Positions 22,101 to 34,879 of a stretch of 64,000 nt of DNA are shown piece by piece. Both the position numbers and the translations under genes were made by a program. The notes below the pieces were generated by a model. It was not told the origin of the DNA. It worked only from the letters and a program-made list of their open reading frames with translations, and did not search any database. The stretch covers positions 1,984,001 to 2,048,000 of the forward strand of contig JACDTU010000004.1 in the NCBI GenBank assembly GCA_022376465.1. The letters run 5' to 3'. Positions within the stretch are counted from its first letter, which is position 1; each line of letters begins with the position of its first letter. Source of the stretch: Cubamyces lactineus (Eukaryota; Basidiomycota; Agaricomycetes; Polyporales; Polyporaceae).

Positions 22101-25100
22101 CGCATGAGCCACATGTGATGGCTGCCTTCAGGCGCATATAGTCGGAAATGAACTGTCCCAATATCCTCCACGTTGATAGGTGATGACCTGCAGGTTGCCA
22201 AACTGGTCAATTCACGAACATGGATGAAAATTTAGAAGCATACCACTGTGCGTTAAGCCCGGGAACAGCAAACGTCAGCAATTTCTCTTCGCCGACACGG
22301 AGGAAATGCAGCGATCGCTTCTCCCCAGGCTCAATGGTGGCTCGGCCTCGAGGAGCAACGCCATGTTCTCTGAAGGCCAACGGTTGCGAGAAGCTGTTCT
22401 TCAGGATGAAACGAGGTGTCAACGTGATCACCTTCGTTAGCTTGTATTTACCCAGGCCCTCTGTCCATGAGAGGCCAACGTGAATCTCGTCAGTCCTCTG
22501 CGTTTGGTGCGGGATGACAAGCCTCGTCTCGGCAGTCGGGGCATCAAAGCTGACAGGCTATCGAAGACATCAGCAAACTGATCATGATTGTAGCTGACGA
22601 ACTTAGCGAGATACCTGAGACCATGCGGAATCTCCAACTTTGAAAGCAAACTCTTTGCCATTGTCGACAGGATGCGATAGCACTATGCAGTATATCAGTT
22701 TAGCAAGAATTGCCAGTATGAGTTTTGAGACGTACTAAACGGAACGGGCTTTGCCAAGACCTCTATTGGTCAGGAGTGAGCAACTCGACAAGGAAATAAT
22801 GTTTACGACATTCATACCTGGCCGAGTCTCTCCGGCCACTTCTAACGGGCTCCCAACACGAGACTTTGAAGGTCGGACGGAGAAAGGTAGCCCTGTCTTG
22901 TTTAGAACGATGTAGGGGCTGTAAACTTGAACCTTGAACGAGCCCCCCGAGTCTGGGTAATGTCTAAGATTTGCGTTAATAGCATTGTCGCTCGATATCA
23001 GGATTGGACCTACACGTAATTCAACCTCAGATCGAGTTTACGACCTGCTGGATCCCGTAGTACCAGCTTGTTCTCGACATCGAAGTCAGAATTTCCATCG
23101 GTATTGATGATTGCGAAATCGCTTGGCTTGAACGCTACCAATTCGGTCTTTCAGAAGATGCCGCGACTGTGACTGAAGTGACGGTACCTGTGTCTTGAGC
23201 GTGCACATTGAGAAGCACCAGATGGCCCAACTCGACGGAATGAACAGGCATGACTCCGCCTTTGCGCAAGTAGCTCCGCCAATTCTGATCCGTCTCCTTA
23301 TCGTATATGCGATACTCTATATTGTAGGGCAGCAAGTTCTCGAGTTCTATCGGTGCTCGCAGCTTGAGAGTGATCCTCGGAAGTTTCCTGTGAGATGTTA
23401 GATTTGTACTCACCAGCCAAACAAGAAGCTTACCGTGTCGCGATGTCGTTGGCATCGGCGTCTGCCCATGCTTGGAATCGGAACGCAGCTTCATTTGGAT
23501 CCGAATGCGGACAGCGCAGAGTAAAGCCCCGCTTCGCAATCAGGTCCTCCCATCGCACAGCTGGAGACCACTTATACCCAAAGCCCTCTGTGGTCGACGT
23601 ATGAGTGTCAAATCATCCCAAACAGGGAAGTTTACTAACGGTCTGGTTGCAGCCTCACTCGACAGCGGTTAACAGCATCAAGTGGTAGAGCATAATCCTG
23701 GCCTGGGACTGACAGCGATGTGAGCCAGGAACGGTGAGGTAGCACCTTCGCCAACGTACCTATCTTCTCTACTGCGTACACTGGCTGCCCAGTTTCATCG
23801 ACCAACGTAAGCTCCAGCGGGTATAACGTATGGTTCTCTATCTTGTACGTGGACCGTAGCACGACCTGCTTGACGTTGCCCAGTACCTTCACCTCGCAGA
23901 CTAAGCGATGTGCGTACTTCTCGGAGCGCGGTCGGAGCGAAAATGTATATTCGCCTTCCCTGTCCACCGGGATGCTACGCAGGTGCTCCCACTGCTTACC
24001 GACGATCTGTAGACCGATGCTGTTGTGTCCACTCGAGGAGACGTGCTGCGTAACTGGTGAGCACCAAGCATGCTCCAATATCCGGCGAACGTACCTCGCG
24101 CATCGTCTTCCAATCGTCGAATCTCCAGTCGATCGTCTTGCCGTTCGCAACCTGCTTGGCTGTAGTCTCGTTGACATTGTGACTTCCATCTGTATCAGAC
24201 CAGATGAACAGAGGATAACCCGTCCGATTCCAGATGCGATAGGGCGCATAGCTCCCACGAGCTTTCTGCAAGACTCGTTCGCCTTCAGCACCTAGCATCC
24301 GTGAGGTCGCAAGGGCAAGCTCGACGAAAGTCATAGTCAGGTTGACATCTAGACGTTGGTTTGCGTTGATGGACATCCTCGTGCCACCTGAAGGGGACTC
24401 TTTGGAAACCTACAAGGATATGAAGCCACCTTGTAACACATAGATACAGGAGCTGACCCACCGATGTCGTGAAGGTCCACGGGTCGATCACTACATGTCA
24501 TCATTAGCGAGTGATCTAACAGCTTATACGCGACGGACTCCTCACATGGCTCCCAATGAGAATTCGATAAGTTCCAATAGCTGACATGCACAGAGAGCGT
24601 AGACGTCGCTTGGAGCTGTTAACAATCAGTTGTGCGGTTCTCACCCCTCTAGTCACTGCGTCTCACCTCTCCAGACCAGTCTTTAGCGCCAAGGATGAAG
24701 GGCTTGACCTTTAAGTGTAACAAGGGTTGCTCATGCAGATCTCCGATGAGGACGAGACGGAATCCTTCAAAGGATCCTCGGAACTACAGGGCGGTATCAG
24801 TAGCACGAATCCACCTAGTGTTACTGCACTCGCCTGCTCCTTGCTCGTGACGACACGAGCGTGACCGACGGGTTGTGCGCGTGAAGTAGTCGGCCTGGAG
24901 ACCTTTCTCGTGGACTGGAGCGCCGGTCGGCTCAACGCCTTCTCGCCTTCGGCTCCATTGTGCTCAGGCTGCTTGGTTGAATTGCCGTACAGCTCAATCG
25001 CCTTGTTGACGATGGTCGTGATGAGCATGATGTCGCGGTACGATGCGCGGAACACGATGGGCAAAGCGGTTACTTCAATGCTAGTGGATTGATGAGCTGC

Positions 25101-28100
25101 AGAAGAACGGCTGTCCAACGTGAACGTCAAGTCGACGTCGTCAAGGAAGCGCACGCTTTCGGCCGGCTTGCCCATCCGAGTGAGTGACATGCCCACTTGC
25201 TTCACGCTCACAGCGAAAACGCCCTAGTACAGCATCAGACAAACGGTTGGCTGCTCACATCAAACATACGGACCTGCTGTGAAACGAGAAGTTGCTTGAT
25301 GGCCAGCCGAATGGCTTGCGACTCTGCATTGGAGTCGTCCTCCAGCACAGAGATAGAGACATCGTGCAAATCGAGGCGGAAGTCAATCTTGGAACCTGAC
25401 GGGCTAGGTTCAGACTGTTCCGGGTCAACAACGGCTTCTTCCCCGGGTTCGCTTGCTTGTGTTTGGAACGCGCTGGTGAAGAACTCGAGTAAAGAGATGA
25501 TGGGATCTACCGCGAAGATGACCTCGGGCGAATCAACGGTGAGAACAGCCAATCCGTTGCTATCGTCCCCGCCTGACATGGTGAAGAGTAGCATAATTTG
25601 GTTCCGCTCGTGCTGCGCGGCAGGCATAATCTCGTTGAACTTGGAGTGCCCAGGTCGTGTGTTGTTCATAGTCATCGACTTCATCACGACCTGAGCCTCA
25701 AGCGCGCCATCCGACAGCGTCTTCAACCTCAAGCTATTGTCGTTCAAGGCGAAACGCGCGATTCCGTGATCCTTGATATTCGCTTGTGTGGTTGCTGAAG
25801 CATCGTACAGGTGCAGCTTGACGGTGTTGACGGTGACGACGAGGTCCAAAGAAGTCCAAGGTCGACTGCCGTCTGCAATAACTTTAGGTGCCAGTTCGGG
25901 CCGCAGATCGACTGTTGGCGTTGAACCAGAGAGCACGACGGCCTGAGTATCGGCAGGCTCTGGGGACTGTGATGGAGGAGACTCGTAGTCCGCAACCGAG
26001 ACATCAGCGAAAACCTTCGGGATAGACTGAGAGAGCGCGATGAGCAGACAGTACTGGGGCTGGGTGAGGTGCAGCCGGACGTCAGAGATCTTGACAGAGA
26101 CCTAGTACAAGTCAAGGTCAATCCCGGCCTCTCGTAACCAATCAGGAGCTAGCGCGTTACCTGATTGCTCGGACGATCTAAATCTGTGGAACGGTCAATG
26201 TTACCGACTTGTGTTACGTCCGCGTCTATGTCTATGTCGTCCACAATCTTCAGCACAGACGGCACATCGTCGTAATGTAAGCACGACGTTAGCTGGATGC
26301 CATGCAATCCGGCGGTGATACGATCACTGTCATCATGATACGCATTTCGCGCTTTCAGAGAGCCCAGTCGCAGAGTCAGGACGTCGAGCGAATGCTGGGC
26401 GTCTGCAGGGAAGACGACGATGGGCGTGCTGATCGAGACGTTGAACTGCATACGCTCAATCTCAGACGCCCGCTGAACTGCAGCTTCAGTCGCGGCGTCG
26501 TATAAGCCCTTGAGCTTCGCCAGTCGCATGAAGAACAGGTAGGCATCATGCAGGCTGTGCTCAAGGTAATGCACCTTGAGTGAGCCTGTGTTCAGTGAAA
26601 TGGACGACTTGACTCCTGTGTAGGTCGCATGATCCTCAGGGTCAAAGGTCTGGTATGTGAAGTCCGCGAAGTTATCGCCCTCAATGGACAAAATCTGCTT
26701 GAAGTCCGGCGAAGCGGTCTGGATTGGAGAGTCGTCGTTCAACGCAAGACTCCCCAGGCGACCATTGATGCGCATGGTGTTCGCACGGAGCAGAATCGCC
26801 ACGTAGGCCGTGGAGAGCGAGAGCGTGGCGATCCGGACATCGTCGTTGATGAGGATGACTACGATAGCGTAAGCACCAGTTATTCCAGCCCGCAATCGTG
26901 CGACTGAAACTTACCTTGTATGCTCGCCAGGGTCAAAAGTACCCTGATTTTCTCGGGCGAGCCCCCCGCCCCCACCACGACCTCAGGGGCTTCCCCACCG
27001 GGAGTATTCGGGGGCGGGGTAGGAGGTGCTTCTGCAGCGCCGGCAGTCTGTGGCACGAAGGTGGTCATGATGAAATCGTACAAGGTGAGGACCGGTTCTG
27101 GAGCAGCCCGGAACAGGAACGTCGAGATCTTGACGTCAACGTTCTGGTCGATGCCCTCGTAGACCTGCTGATACTCGGGCGAGGTCTGTTGCACGCGCGT
27201 ATACTTGACAGTGAGCAGGTCTGTTGAGGAGGGTCCAGCTGCGGAGGACATGAATTCTAGAGGTTCTCTGCCGGCCTGGTTGATGTGCATGGAGATTGAC
27301 CTGTCGAAAGCCTAGCCTTCAGCGCATTGATCGGACGGAGGCGATATAGATTACGCACTTCAAATTGACATCGACTTTCATGACATACTTCTCCATTGCA
27401 TATACCAGACCGAAGCCTTGGAAGACGGCATCGCCCAACAATTTGTCCGTGCCATCAGGCGCGGATTTCGATAGGGTAGCACGGAGCGTGTCGACCTTGA
27501 AGTCGACCTCCACGACGTGCTGGTGCAGCGCTGGGTTCTGATAATCGCATTAGGAGAATCAGAAATCCCGCAGGGCGCGCGGAAGGAGCTTGAGAGACTT
27601 ACGGAAATAGTTCCGGGGTCAGCCTCAAAGAACTCGTCGTTGCCTTCGTCGCGCTGAGGCGTCGCCTGCGGGTTGGGCTTCGCGACGGCCCCCTGGTCCT
27701 CGTCGTCGGTCTCAATAGCATACTCCTCCTCTTCTTGCACCGGCCCGAAGAAGCCAGAGGGTATCTTGAACGCAGTAGAAGCGTGTCTCTGTGACGTTGA
27801 GGCCCGTTGAGCGGAATATGCTCGGTCCGGCGTCTGCTCTGGGTCGTCGAAATGTGGGATGGAGACGTCGATCAACCGCATGAGGGACTTGTATTTGGTA
27901 TCCGACATGTTCACCTGCAGCGCGGGCAGGTGGCCAGAAACCTTGAACCGCGCGAGCGTGTATGCGGTGGGAACGATCGAATTCTGGACCTGGAGGTCAA
28001 AGTTAGTTCGCTCGAGCAGGTGCAGGTTGTCGTTCTCCTTCGACCGCAGCGCCTTGAGGCATGAGTCCAAGTCGTCGCCGATGAGAAACTATTTCGTATA

Positions 28101-31049
28101 CAAGAATAGTCAGAAGAATGGAAGGTACAGCCTTCTGAATTGCACTAACCTGGGCGGCCTCAAGTCTGACGGTCAGGCGGTCGTACATCATTGACTCGAG
28201 GTGCTTGTAGTCCTCTTCGGTGTACTGCTGCCTGCGCTTCGCATGGATCTCCTGGATGGCCTCTTTACTGGCGAGCTCGCTGCCGATCGATATATGCCCG
28301 GCATCGATGACCAGGTGCTTCCCCTTCGTTGTAGTGACGCTAGCATGAATGGTCAGTGAGTAGGTCTCGAGGTAGTCCTGCAGGTCACATACTCCTCTGG
28401 GACGATAATGATCGGCGCGTTGAGATCCATCTGCACGTCGATCGTCTTGTGCGTTTGCAGCGCATATTCTAGGCCAATCCTAGTTTCTTTACGCAGCCCC
28501 TCTAGCGTTTGGCTCGCGACGTTCTAAACAGCAATCAGTGAGGTACCGGTTTATCTTAGGAGGACGAAAGCGTACCAGAAGCGCCTCAACTGATTCGAGT
28601 TGGCTCGCGGGGGGCTTTAGGAACTTGTAGATGGCTTCTATGTACCCCTTGTGATACACAATCTCCATGTATCGCATGCGAACGCTCAGCGCACTGTCCG
28701 CGCGTCCATCGAGAGGGTTCTGCTCGAACTTCAGGAAGAAAAACGGGTCCGCCAATTCAGGCGCAGAGCCCGGTTCCTCCACAGGGAGTGTCTTAACGAT
28801 CTCGCTCTGGCTCCTCTTCTCCTGCACGTGCACAATGAGAGGGTACGCCGTATGCGGTGTCGTGCCATCCCGGACGGCGAATCCGCCTAGGGAGAGCGAC
28901 GTCTCAAAATTGTCCTGTCGCTGCAGGAACGTTGCCTGAAAGATGTCGAATACGACGGATATGATCTCGCTATTCTTGCCGTGCGGGTCGGTCTTCAGGG
29001 CGAACGAGCCCCGATTGAGCTGTGCCTTGACTCGCGCCTTGAGTGCGTCCCTCGGTGTATCAAGTGCCTCTGCAAGCGCGGTCTTTTCGTCGTAGTCGAG
29101 CGCGGCGTAGAGCTCCTTCCTCTGCTCCTCGGTCATCTCACCGGTGAATGCAGACTCCTCAGTGCTGGGGGCTGGCTCGCCGGTGGAAGACGAGGAGGGA
29201 CCCCAGATCCAGGAAGACCAAGAGGTCTGCTTCTGCGGCTGCTTCTTCTTGCGCTCTTCCTCGAGCTTTCTCCGAGTCGCCATATCCTTGCGGAGTTGGG
29301 ACCGAGCAATTGAGCGGTAAAAGCGCAGGTCGTCATACGACAATTTCCTCTCCAGCGCCTCCAACATGGCGACATCCTACAACACATTCGTCAACTTCTC
29401 ACTGACAAATGACGTTATGGTGGACACTAACTTGTGGGGGAAGCGGCCCTAAGTGTTTCCGCTTGAATAGGTCGACATAGCGGTGGCGATCGTCGCGTCT
29501 CTCAGCGAAGTATTCCCAGGTCCATCTCCGTCTGCGATCGCGGACTTCATCCAAAATGGCCGTGGTAGCGAATTTCAACAATGCCCGGGGACGGTTCTTC
29601 TCGAATTCTTCTGCAGACGGGCGGTATTTTTGGTACTTCAATATTCGGGATCAGCGACCATATGCGCCAGAGTTTCTCGACTGCTTACTTGATGTTGGCG
29701 CGTGTAGAAATGATACATATCGACGAGCGAAATTGCATCTCGGTACTGATTGTCATCTAGGAGCACGCCGATCTCGTCAAATGACAGTTGTACGTCAAAG
29801 CGCGGCGTCTCCTTGTCCAGCTTGTGATTCATAATGATCTACCCATGCTCAGTTAGCATCGCAGTCGGAGGTATCTAGTGTGACTCATGACCTTGCCCTC
29901 GCCGGAGACCGGCTTCAAGATAAACTGGTGAGGTGCGAGTCTATTGCCTTTGGAGATCTGCGTAGGTGTCAGTAGGAACAAACCGTATCGCACCGAGGGC
30001 CGCACTGACCAACGCGGTGAACTTCTCGACAAATTCTTGGTACGACAGCCCTGCCAGGCTTTGGCAGTCGGTGTCAAAGTAAACCGCGAGCGATTCTAGC
30101 CTCGCGAGCTGTTTGGGATTAACAGCTGCCCGTACGCGACGACTCCTCTACTCACCTTGTGGACCGCACCAGCCTTGCTGTCAATGAAGGCAGGCTGCCA
30201 TCTTTCATTGACCGAAACCGCAGTGAAGCCTGCCAATGTTGCGCCGGCAGCGAATGGATGCTGGCCAGGCATTACGTGTTAAGCTCACACCAATTTCCGA
30301 CCATGCGACCAGAGCGCACTCACACCAGGTACGCTGAGCTTATCCTCGTAGCGGATATGAATGTTCCTCACGGTGACCTGCAAGTTGTTGATGATCTTGG
30401 TCACAAGGGAGGACAGCAAACCCTGTGACTGGGCTGAATCTGAGAGAGCTTCAGAGCACGCCCTTGGTTCACTTGACTACCGACGTCCTGACCTTGGGAA
30501 ACGTCGGAACGGGACTGCATGTGAAGGAGCTCCGCGTTCTCCAGGCGTTCAAACTTGGCGTCCTGGGCACGACGCTCTTCTTCCTCAGGGTCATAGGTAG
30601 ATTCGGACGAGGGGACGACAAGTAGATACACATCCTCGACCAAGACCTCTACGGGCTGGTTCCCCAAGTTCATCCAATGCAGCGAGAGGGACAACTTTCC
30701 CAGGTGGCCTGCTTTCGCGTCAGACAAGGCCGCGCGCATTGTACCATACCACGCACCATCAATGACATCTACCGGCAGCCTGAACTTGTCTAGAGCGCCC
30801 TTCTTCAGACGCAGCTTGGTTAACGTGATTTGCCCTGCATTGCGACGTCAATCGACGTGTATGGTGCGTGGATGTATATCGAACCTTGTCCAATTCCATA
30901 GTTGACTTGGTTCATGTCCAAGTTTTCGACATATGGGGCAAGGACACGGTTGAACAACTGGGTACGCTTAAGTTACGGCTTAGCATGATCGAGCCGAGTG
31001 TACGCACGATGTTCAGGACCTCCTTCCCCGGGTCCGACCACCAGACCAT
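19173..31049 (-). CDS. VPS13: VPS13, bridge-like lipid transfer protein at membrane contact sites
   Basis: Very large rod-shaped protein that moves bulk lipids between organelles. It starts at 31049 and ends at 19173, with about 30 exons, most introns near 50 nt, and roughly 3,100 residues. I placed the first exons (31049-31008, 30957-30885, 30834-30757, 30708-30493, then from 30439). They rebuild the chorein N-terminus: [59 protein letters not shown] and [17 protein letters not shown]. Landmarks downstream: extended helical/beta rod through 24.7-30 kb; VAB/SHR-type repeats around 22.2-24.3 kb ([20 protein letters not shown] near 23.8 kb); an ATG2_C-like helical region at 20.2-20.8 kb ([20 protein letters not shown]); and a PH-like C-terminus at 19173-19451 ([20 protein letters not shown]). 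Remaining junctions were not all placed. Identity is very secure. Confidence 0.95.
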
Positions 31050-31777
31050 GGTGACGAGGTATGGTTGCTGATTTGTCGTTCAAGTGGTCGTATGTAGCAA
31101 CGAGCGATGTGATCTACAAGAAAAAGGCGATGTCAAGAGTTACAAGGATGGGCTATGGCAAGGGCGCGCTCAAGTTGCACAGTGATTCGATTGCTGCTGC
31201 GTACGTCATGCCCTGTCTCTTTTTGGCAGTGGCCATGTCGGCGCTGGTTGTGGGGGAAAGAAGCGCCCATGTAGAGCGGTACCGCTGAGGGCGGGCCGGG
31301 GCCGGGCCTGGACTTTGCTATCTGTATCTGTATGGATGGCGGGGGATCGATCTGCCTAGAGGAGTGTATCTCTCCTTCTACCTCGTCTGTGGCGTCCGCC
31401 GTACGGTCCATGAGACGATGGATCCGCAAAAGGTGAGTTGTACGAGATGGCGAGGGAGTCCAGCTCGCAGTTCCGGACCAGCTCCGTGCAGCTGGGGGCC
31501 TCGTGACGGCGCTAACTTTGCCGGGGCTGTGGCTGACCGCGCCGCGCAGGTGTATTCTTGCGACCGAGAACATGACCTGGGCGACCGATCACCTCCGCAC
31601 ACATTCCTTGCCCCGGAATCCCCCGCGAAGGCCGCAACGAGGAGGGCGCATACTTTACACCAATCTACTCTGAGCCGTTATATGGCTTGCCTCCCTCCCA
31701 CACACTCTGGTCAGTGCTGAACCCCGCCCTCCACCCCCCGTCCACCTCTCCCCCCACCTTCGCACCTGGGTCCCATC
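31050..31777. other. Divergent promoter region VPS13 / small six-exon gene
   Basis: 728 bp between two start codons on opposite strands. No TATA box is evident. The last 100 bp before 31778 are rich in CCC and CTC on the + strand. Open frames here lack domains. No further gene is seen. Confidence 0.45.
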
Positions 31778-32548
31778 ATGATGTCCGTCATGCCATCCTC
31801 CGCCATGCACATTCCGATGCATCTGGACACCGAGCGTCCCACCCAGGACGTCGAATTCAACGAAGTACGTCCCCTCGACCGCTCTGCCTGTTCTGCGTCC
31901 CACAACGTCGGATCTGACACCCACTTCACCACCCAGTTGGGCAACTTGGATGAGGCGGTGGAACCCTTTGCGCAGTCAGTACCCCCGTAACTCCCCCCTA
32001 CCCATTGGCCCGTGCTCACTCCCCGTCGTTCGGTGCAGGCTCATCCGCAAATCTGCACGCTCTGTGAGGCTGCATTGCACGATCCCCACTGGCTGCCCCT
32101 CCTCTGCTACATGTGCGTCTCCCACACGGTCACACGACCCTCCGCCACTAACTCTGCCCGCACAGGTGCCGACCTCCATGACCTCCATGACTTACGTTCG
32201 CGTTCCCTCATGTTCGTTCACAACCTCGTCGAGACCCTTCGAGCTTCTGGAGTATGTTTCCCCATCTGGACATTGCCATTCCTTGCTGACTGACCACCTG
32301 GCTCTCAGATATCCGCTTCTTATCGTCTCCAGCCTTCCAGCTACCCCATGTGTCTCGTCTGTGCTCTACCTTCCGGCCTCGACGCGTCCAAAGTCAGAGC
32401 TGCTGCTTTCGCTGCTGTGCAGAACGCAAAACTTGACTTGAAGTACGTCTTGGATCATCATCTGAAGACGTAACTGACCTTGTATCCCTACAGGGAAAAG
32501 GCCTTACTGGCCGATCTTGAAGATGGCTACGCTCTCGTCATTACATGA
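31778..32548 (+). CDS. Small unknown protein encoded in six exons
   Basis: Exons 31778-31864, 31937-31974, 32039-32112, 32166-32251, 32309-32442 and 32494-32548 join in phase to give 157 residues. Every intron has GT-AG ends and a length of 51-72 nt. Such agreement is unlikely by chance, so I treat this as a gene although no single exon would draw attention. The product starts MMSVMPSSAMHIPMHLDTER, has a helical middle (SRSLMFVHNLVETLRASG) and ends with a charged helix (NAKLDLKEKALLADLEDG) followed by YALVIT. Exon 3 is ambiguous. In another frame it reads with a paired-cysteine look (CTLCEAALHDPHW, then LLCYMC), which would need a different donor at 31980 and retention of the third intron. 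No family recognised. Confidence 0.5.
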
Positions 32549-33617
32549 TTTCGCTTTCATACTCGCAACGTCTCTCTTCACCCTCGCTATAATCTCCGCA
32601 TCATGCATCAGTGTTCTAATCGTCTCTCCACGTCAGCATGTATCTATTACCTCGGTCACCTCTGGATTCTCTGGCAAATGTTCATGGACATTCTCTTCGT
32701 TAGCATTATTTCTATCCTGTCGCAGAGTGCGTCCCGACCCTCCGAGGAGTGTGCGAGATCGAAACTCTCGCGACGCGGGGCGAACCTTCGTGATGTGGGC
32801 CGCAACTGACGAAGCTCCCTCAGGAGGCAATCAAGATGCGATCGCTGAGTTCTAGGTTACGGAGCCTGCTGCAAGTCCCGTGGCGCTGCACAGAAGTCTG
32901 AATGCGTAATAGTCAGTGAGCTTTCCAGGCTGCGCCCAGCTGGCTGGTAGCTTCGCAGCGCGTCATGCGTGGCCCACAGGGGTCAGAAGAACGGGCAAGC
33001 AGGGCTCACGAGGCACACTTTTACCCACACCCATCTGGCAAAGCCTGCTCTGTGACCTCTGCCAGCCACTGCCTCTGCGCTCGTCTCACATCGCTGGTGG
33101 GCACGCCGTCTCGAGCCACGAGCACATGGGCCTCTCCAGCGAATGATGTGCCTCTACGGTGTCCACGAGTCGTATCACGTAGGCGCGTTGACGCGGGGTT
33201 GAATGATGACCAATGGTGGACGCAGCAACTGTCATCAGGATGCACGGATGGCCGAGTTTCGACCCTGCTGGAGGACACACGGCGGGCTGGGAGGAGACAG
33301 AACGGGCACGAGACGCGCACATGCCCAGCCTCCACGACGGCTGACCGCCATGAAGCGCAGAGGACGCAAGCTGTGCCGAAATTGGACGTCGACGCCCGAC
33401 GTGGCCACACCGACGCCCGACGCGTCGACGCGTCGGGATCCATATTGAGACTTTTGAATGACGCGTCGGCGCCGGCGACCGGCCGAGGCCCTCTGCATAT
33501 GCGCGCGTCCGGCCGGTGCTCAGCCGGAGTTTGCCGGGCCCTAAAAGCACGCGCCAGTTGGCGCATCGAAAAAGTCGCTCGAGAGCGTCCACCTCTTCTC
33601 TCCCGACCACGTCCTCC
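32549..33617. other. Intergenic region upstream of the elongase gene
   Basis: 1.07 kb. The first part is probably the 3' UTR of the small gene. From about 33380 to 33540 the sequence is very CpG-rich, with a 12-bp direct repeat (CGACGCCCGACG at 33390 and 33411) running into a perfect 22-bp palindrome. Long open frames on both strands here are products of this composition. No gene is seen. Confidence 0.5.
33416..33437. repeat. Perfect 22-bp CpG-rich palindrome
   Basis: The central 16 bases are GACGCGTCGACGCGTC, extended on each side by three complementary bases (CCC ... GGG). It lies about 180 bp before the elongase ATG, next to a directly repeated CGACGCCCGACG. It could be a binding site for a dimeric regulator or for two MluI-box-like (ACGCGT) factors. 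The palindrome is seen directly; the role is unknown. Confidence 0.6.
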
Positions 33618-34879
33618 ATGGCTCCTCTCGCGGATTTCCTGCTCGCGCACCTCCCTCTCGCGTCGCTCAACGTCCCGTATGCGCTGACGCACTACGTGCC
33701 CGGGAAGACCCCCTTCTCGACCCCCCAGGAGGTCTTCCCCGCGCTCGTCGCGTACCTCGTCATCATCTTCGGTATCCGCGAGTGGATGAAGAGCAGGCCC
33801 CCCTTCAAGTTCCAATTCCTCTTCCGGCTGCACAATGCGTTCCTCAGCAGTGGCAGTCTCCTACTGGTCTTGCTCATCATGGAGGAGGTCGTTCCTCTCT
33901 GGCTCCAGCACGGCACTTTCTGGGCTCTCTGTGACGACAACATGTGGACCTCTGTGAGTGCCCGGCATTGACGTATGGCGTCCTGGTAGTGGGGGCGCAT
34001 GCTGATGACGCGCTCAGAGGCTCGAATTCTACTACATGATCAACTACTACTTCAAGTACATCGAGCTCATAGATACCGTATTCCTCGCCTTCAAGAAGAA
34101 GCCTCTCGGTAAGGGACGCGATTCACGCGTTTTTGGGCTTTGCTTAACGTCCTTCTAGCGTTCTTGCATGTCTTCCACCACTCTGCAACTGCTCTGCTAT
34201 GCTATACCCAACTTAACGGCAAGACTAGTGTTGTACGTGCCACGTCGCACCTCCGATCGCATCGAACGTATCTAAACGCGCTCACGTAGCAATGGGTCCC
34301 TATCTCCATTAACCTTACGGTTCATGTGATCATGTGTAAGTGCATGCACAACGTCAGTCTGATATTGATAGCTCACGCGCTTTGCAGACTACTATTACTA
34401 TGCAACCGCTGGTGGCGCTAAGATCTGGGTATGTGCGCGCAACTCGTTCTGTATCAACCTCTATTGACCTCTGGTACAGTGGAAGAAGTACCTTACGACC
34501 TTCCAGATTGTGCAGTTCATCATCGACCTCTTCGTGGTCTACTTTGCTAGTGAGTAGAGTGAAAGCGTTTTATACTACATGTATCTGACCTTTTGTGTTA
34601 CAGCGTACTCATACTATGCGGCGAACTACTTCAAGAGCCTGCCCACCATGGGTAGCTGCGCGGGAACCGAGAGTGCTGCTGTCTTCGGCTGCGCGCTGCT
34701 GTCAAGCTACCTCGTCCTGTTCATTCAGTTCTACATCCAGACGTACAAGAAGCCCACTGGCAAGAAGGGTGTCGCGAACGGAAAGGCAAACGGTGTTGCG
34801 AATGGGTAAGTGACCTGACGGTTTTGCGAGAATGAGCGGTTGTTGACATGCCGATGTCTGCAGTCACAAAACCGAGTAA
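33618..34879 (+). CDS. ELO-family very-long-chain fatty acid elongase
   Basis: 3-ketoacyl-CoA synthase of the ER that condenses malonyl-CoA with acyl-CoA. Eight exons: 33618-33953, 34018-34108, 34159-34232, 34290-34335, 34388-34428, 34480-34549, 34604-34805 and 34864-34879, total 291 residues, all in phase. Family motifs in order: EFYYMINYYFKYIELIDTVF, FKKKPL, the histidine box HVFHH (about residue 146), TQLNGKTSVQWVPISINLTV, and the tyrosine-rich HVIMYYYYYATAGG. Hydrophobic helices cover most of the protein. The C-terminus is Lys/Gly/Asn-rich and ends KTE, which may act as a lysine-type ER retrieval signal. Substrate chain length cannot be told from sequence; the overall pattern resembles the Elo2/Elo3 or generic fungal ELO group. 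Confidence 0.93.

Noticed and set aside
31133..31573. 146-codon minus-strand frame upstream of VPS13
   Set aside because: I considered an upstream VPS13 exon, but the exon beginning [14 protein letters not shown] at 31049 already supplies the conserved N-terminus.
33021..33833. 270-codon open frame on the minus strand
   Set aside because: It is antisense to the first elongase exon and covers the CpG-rich spacer; composition is Arg/Glu-rich and no family motif appears.
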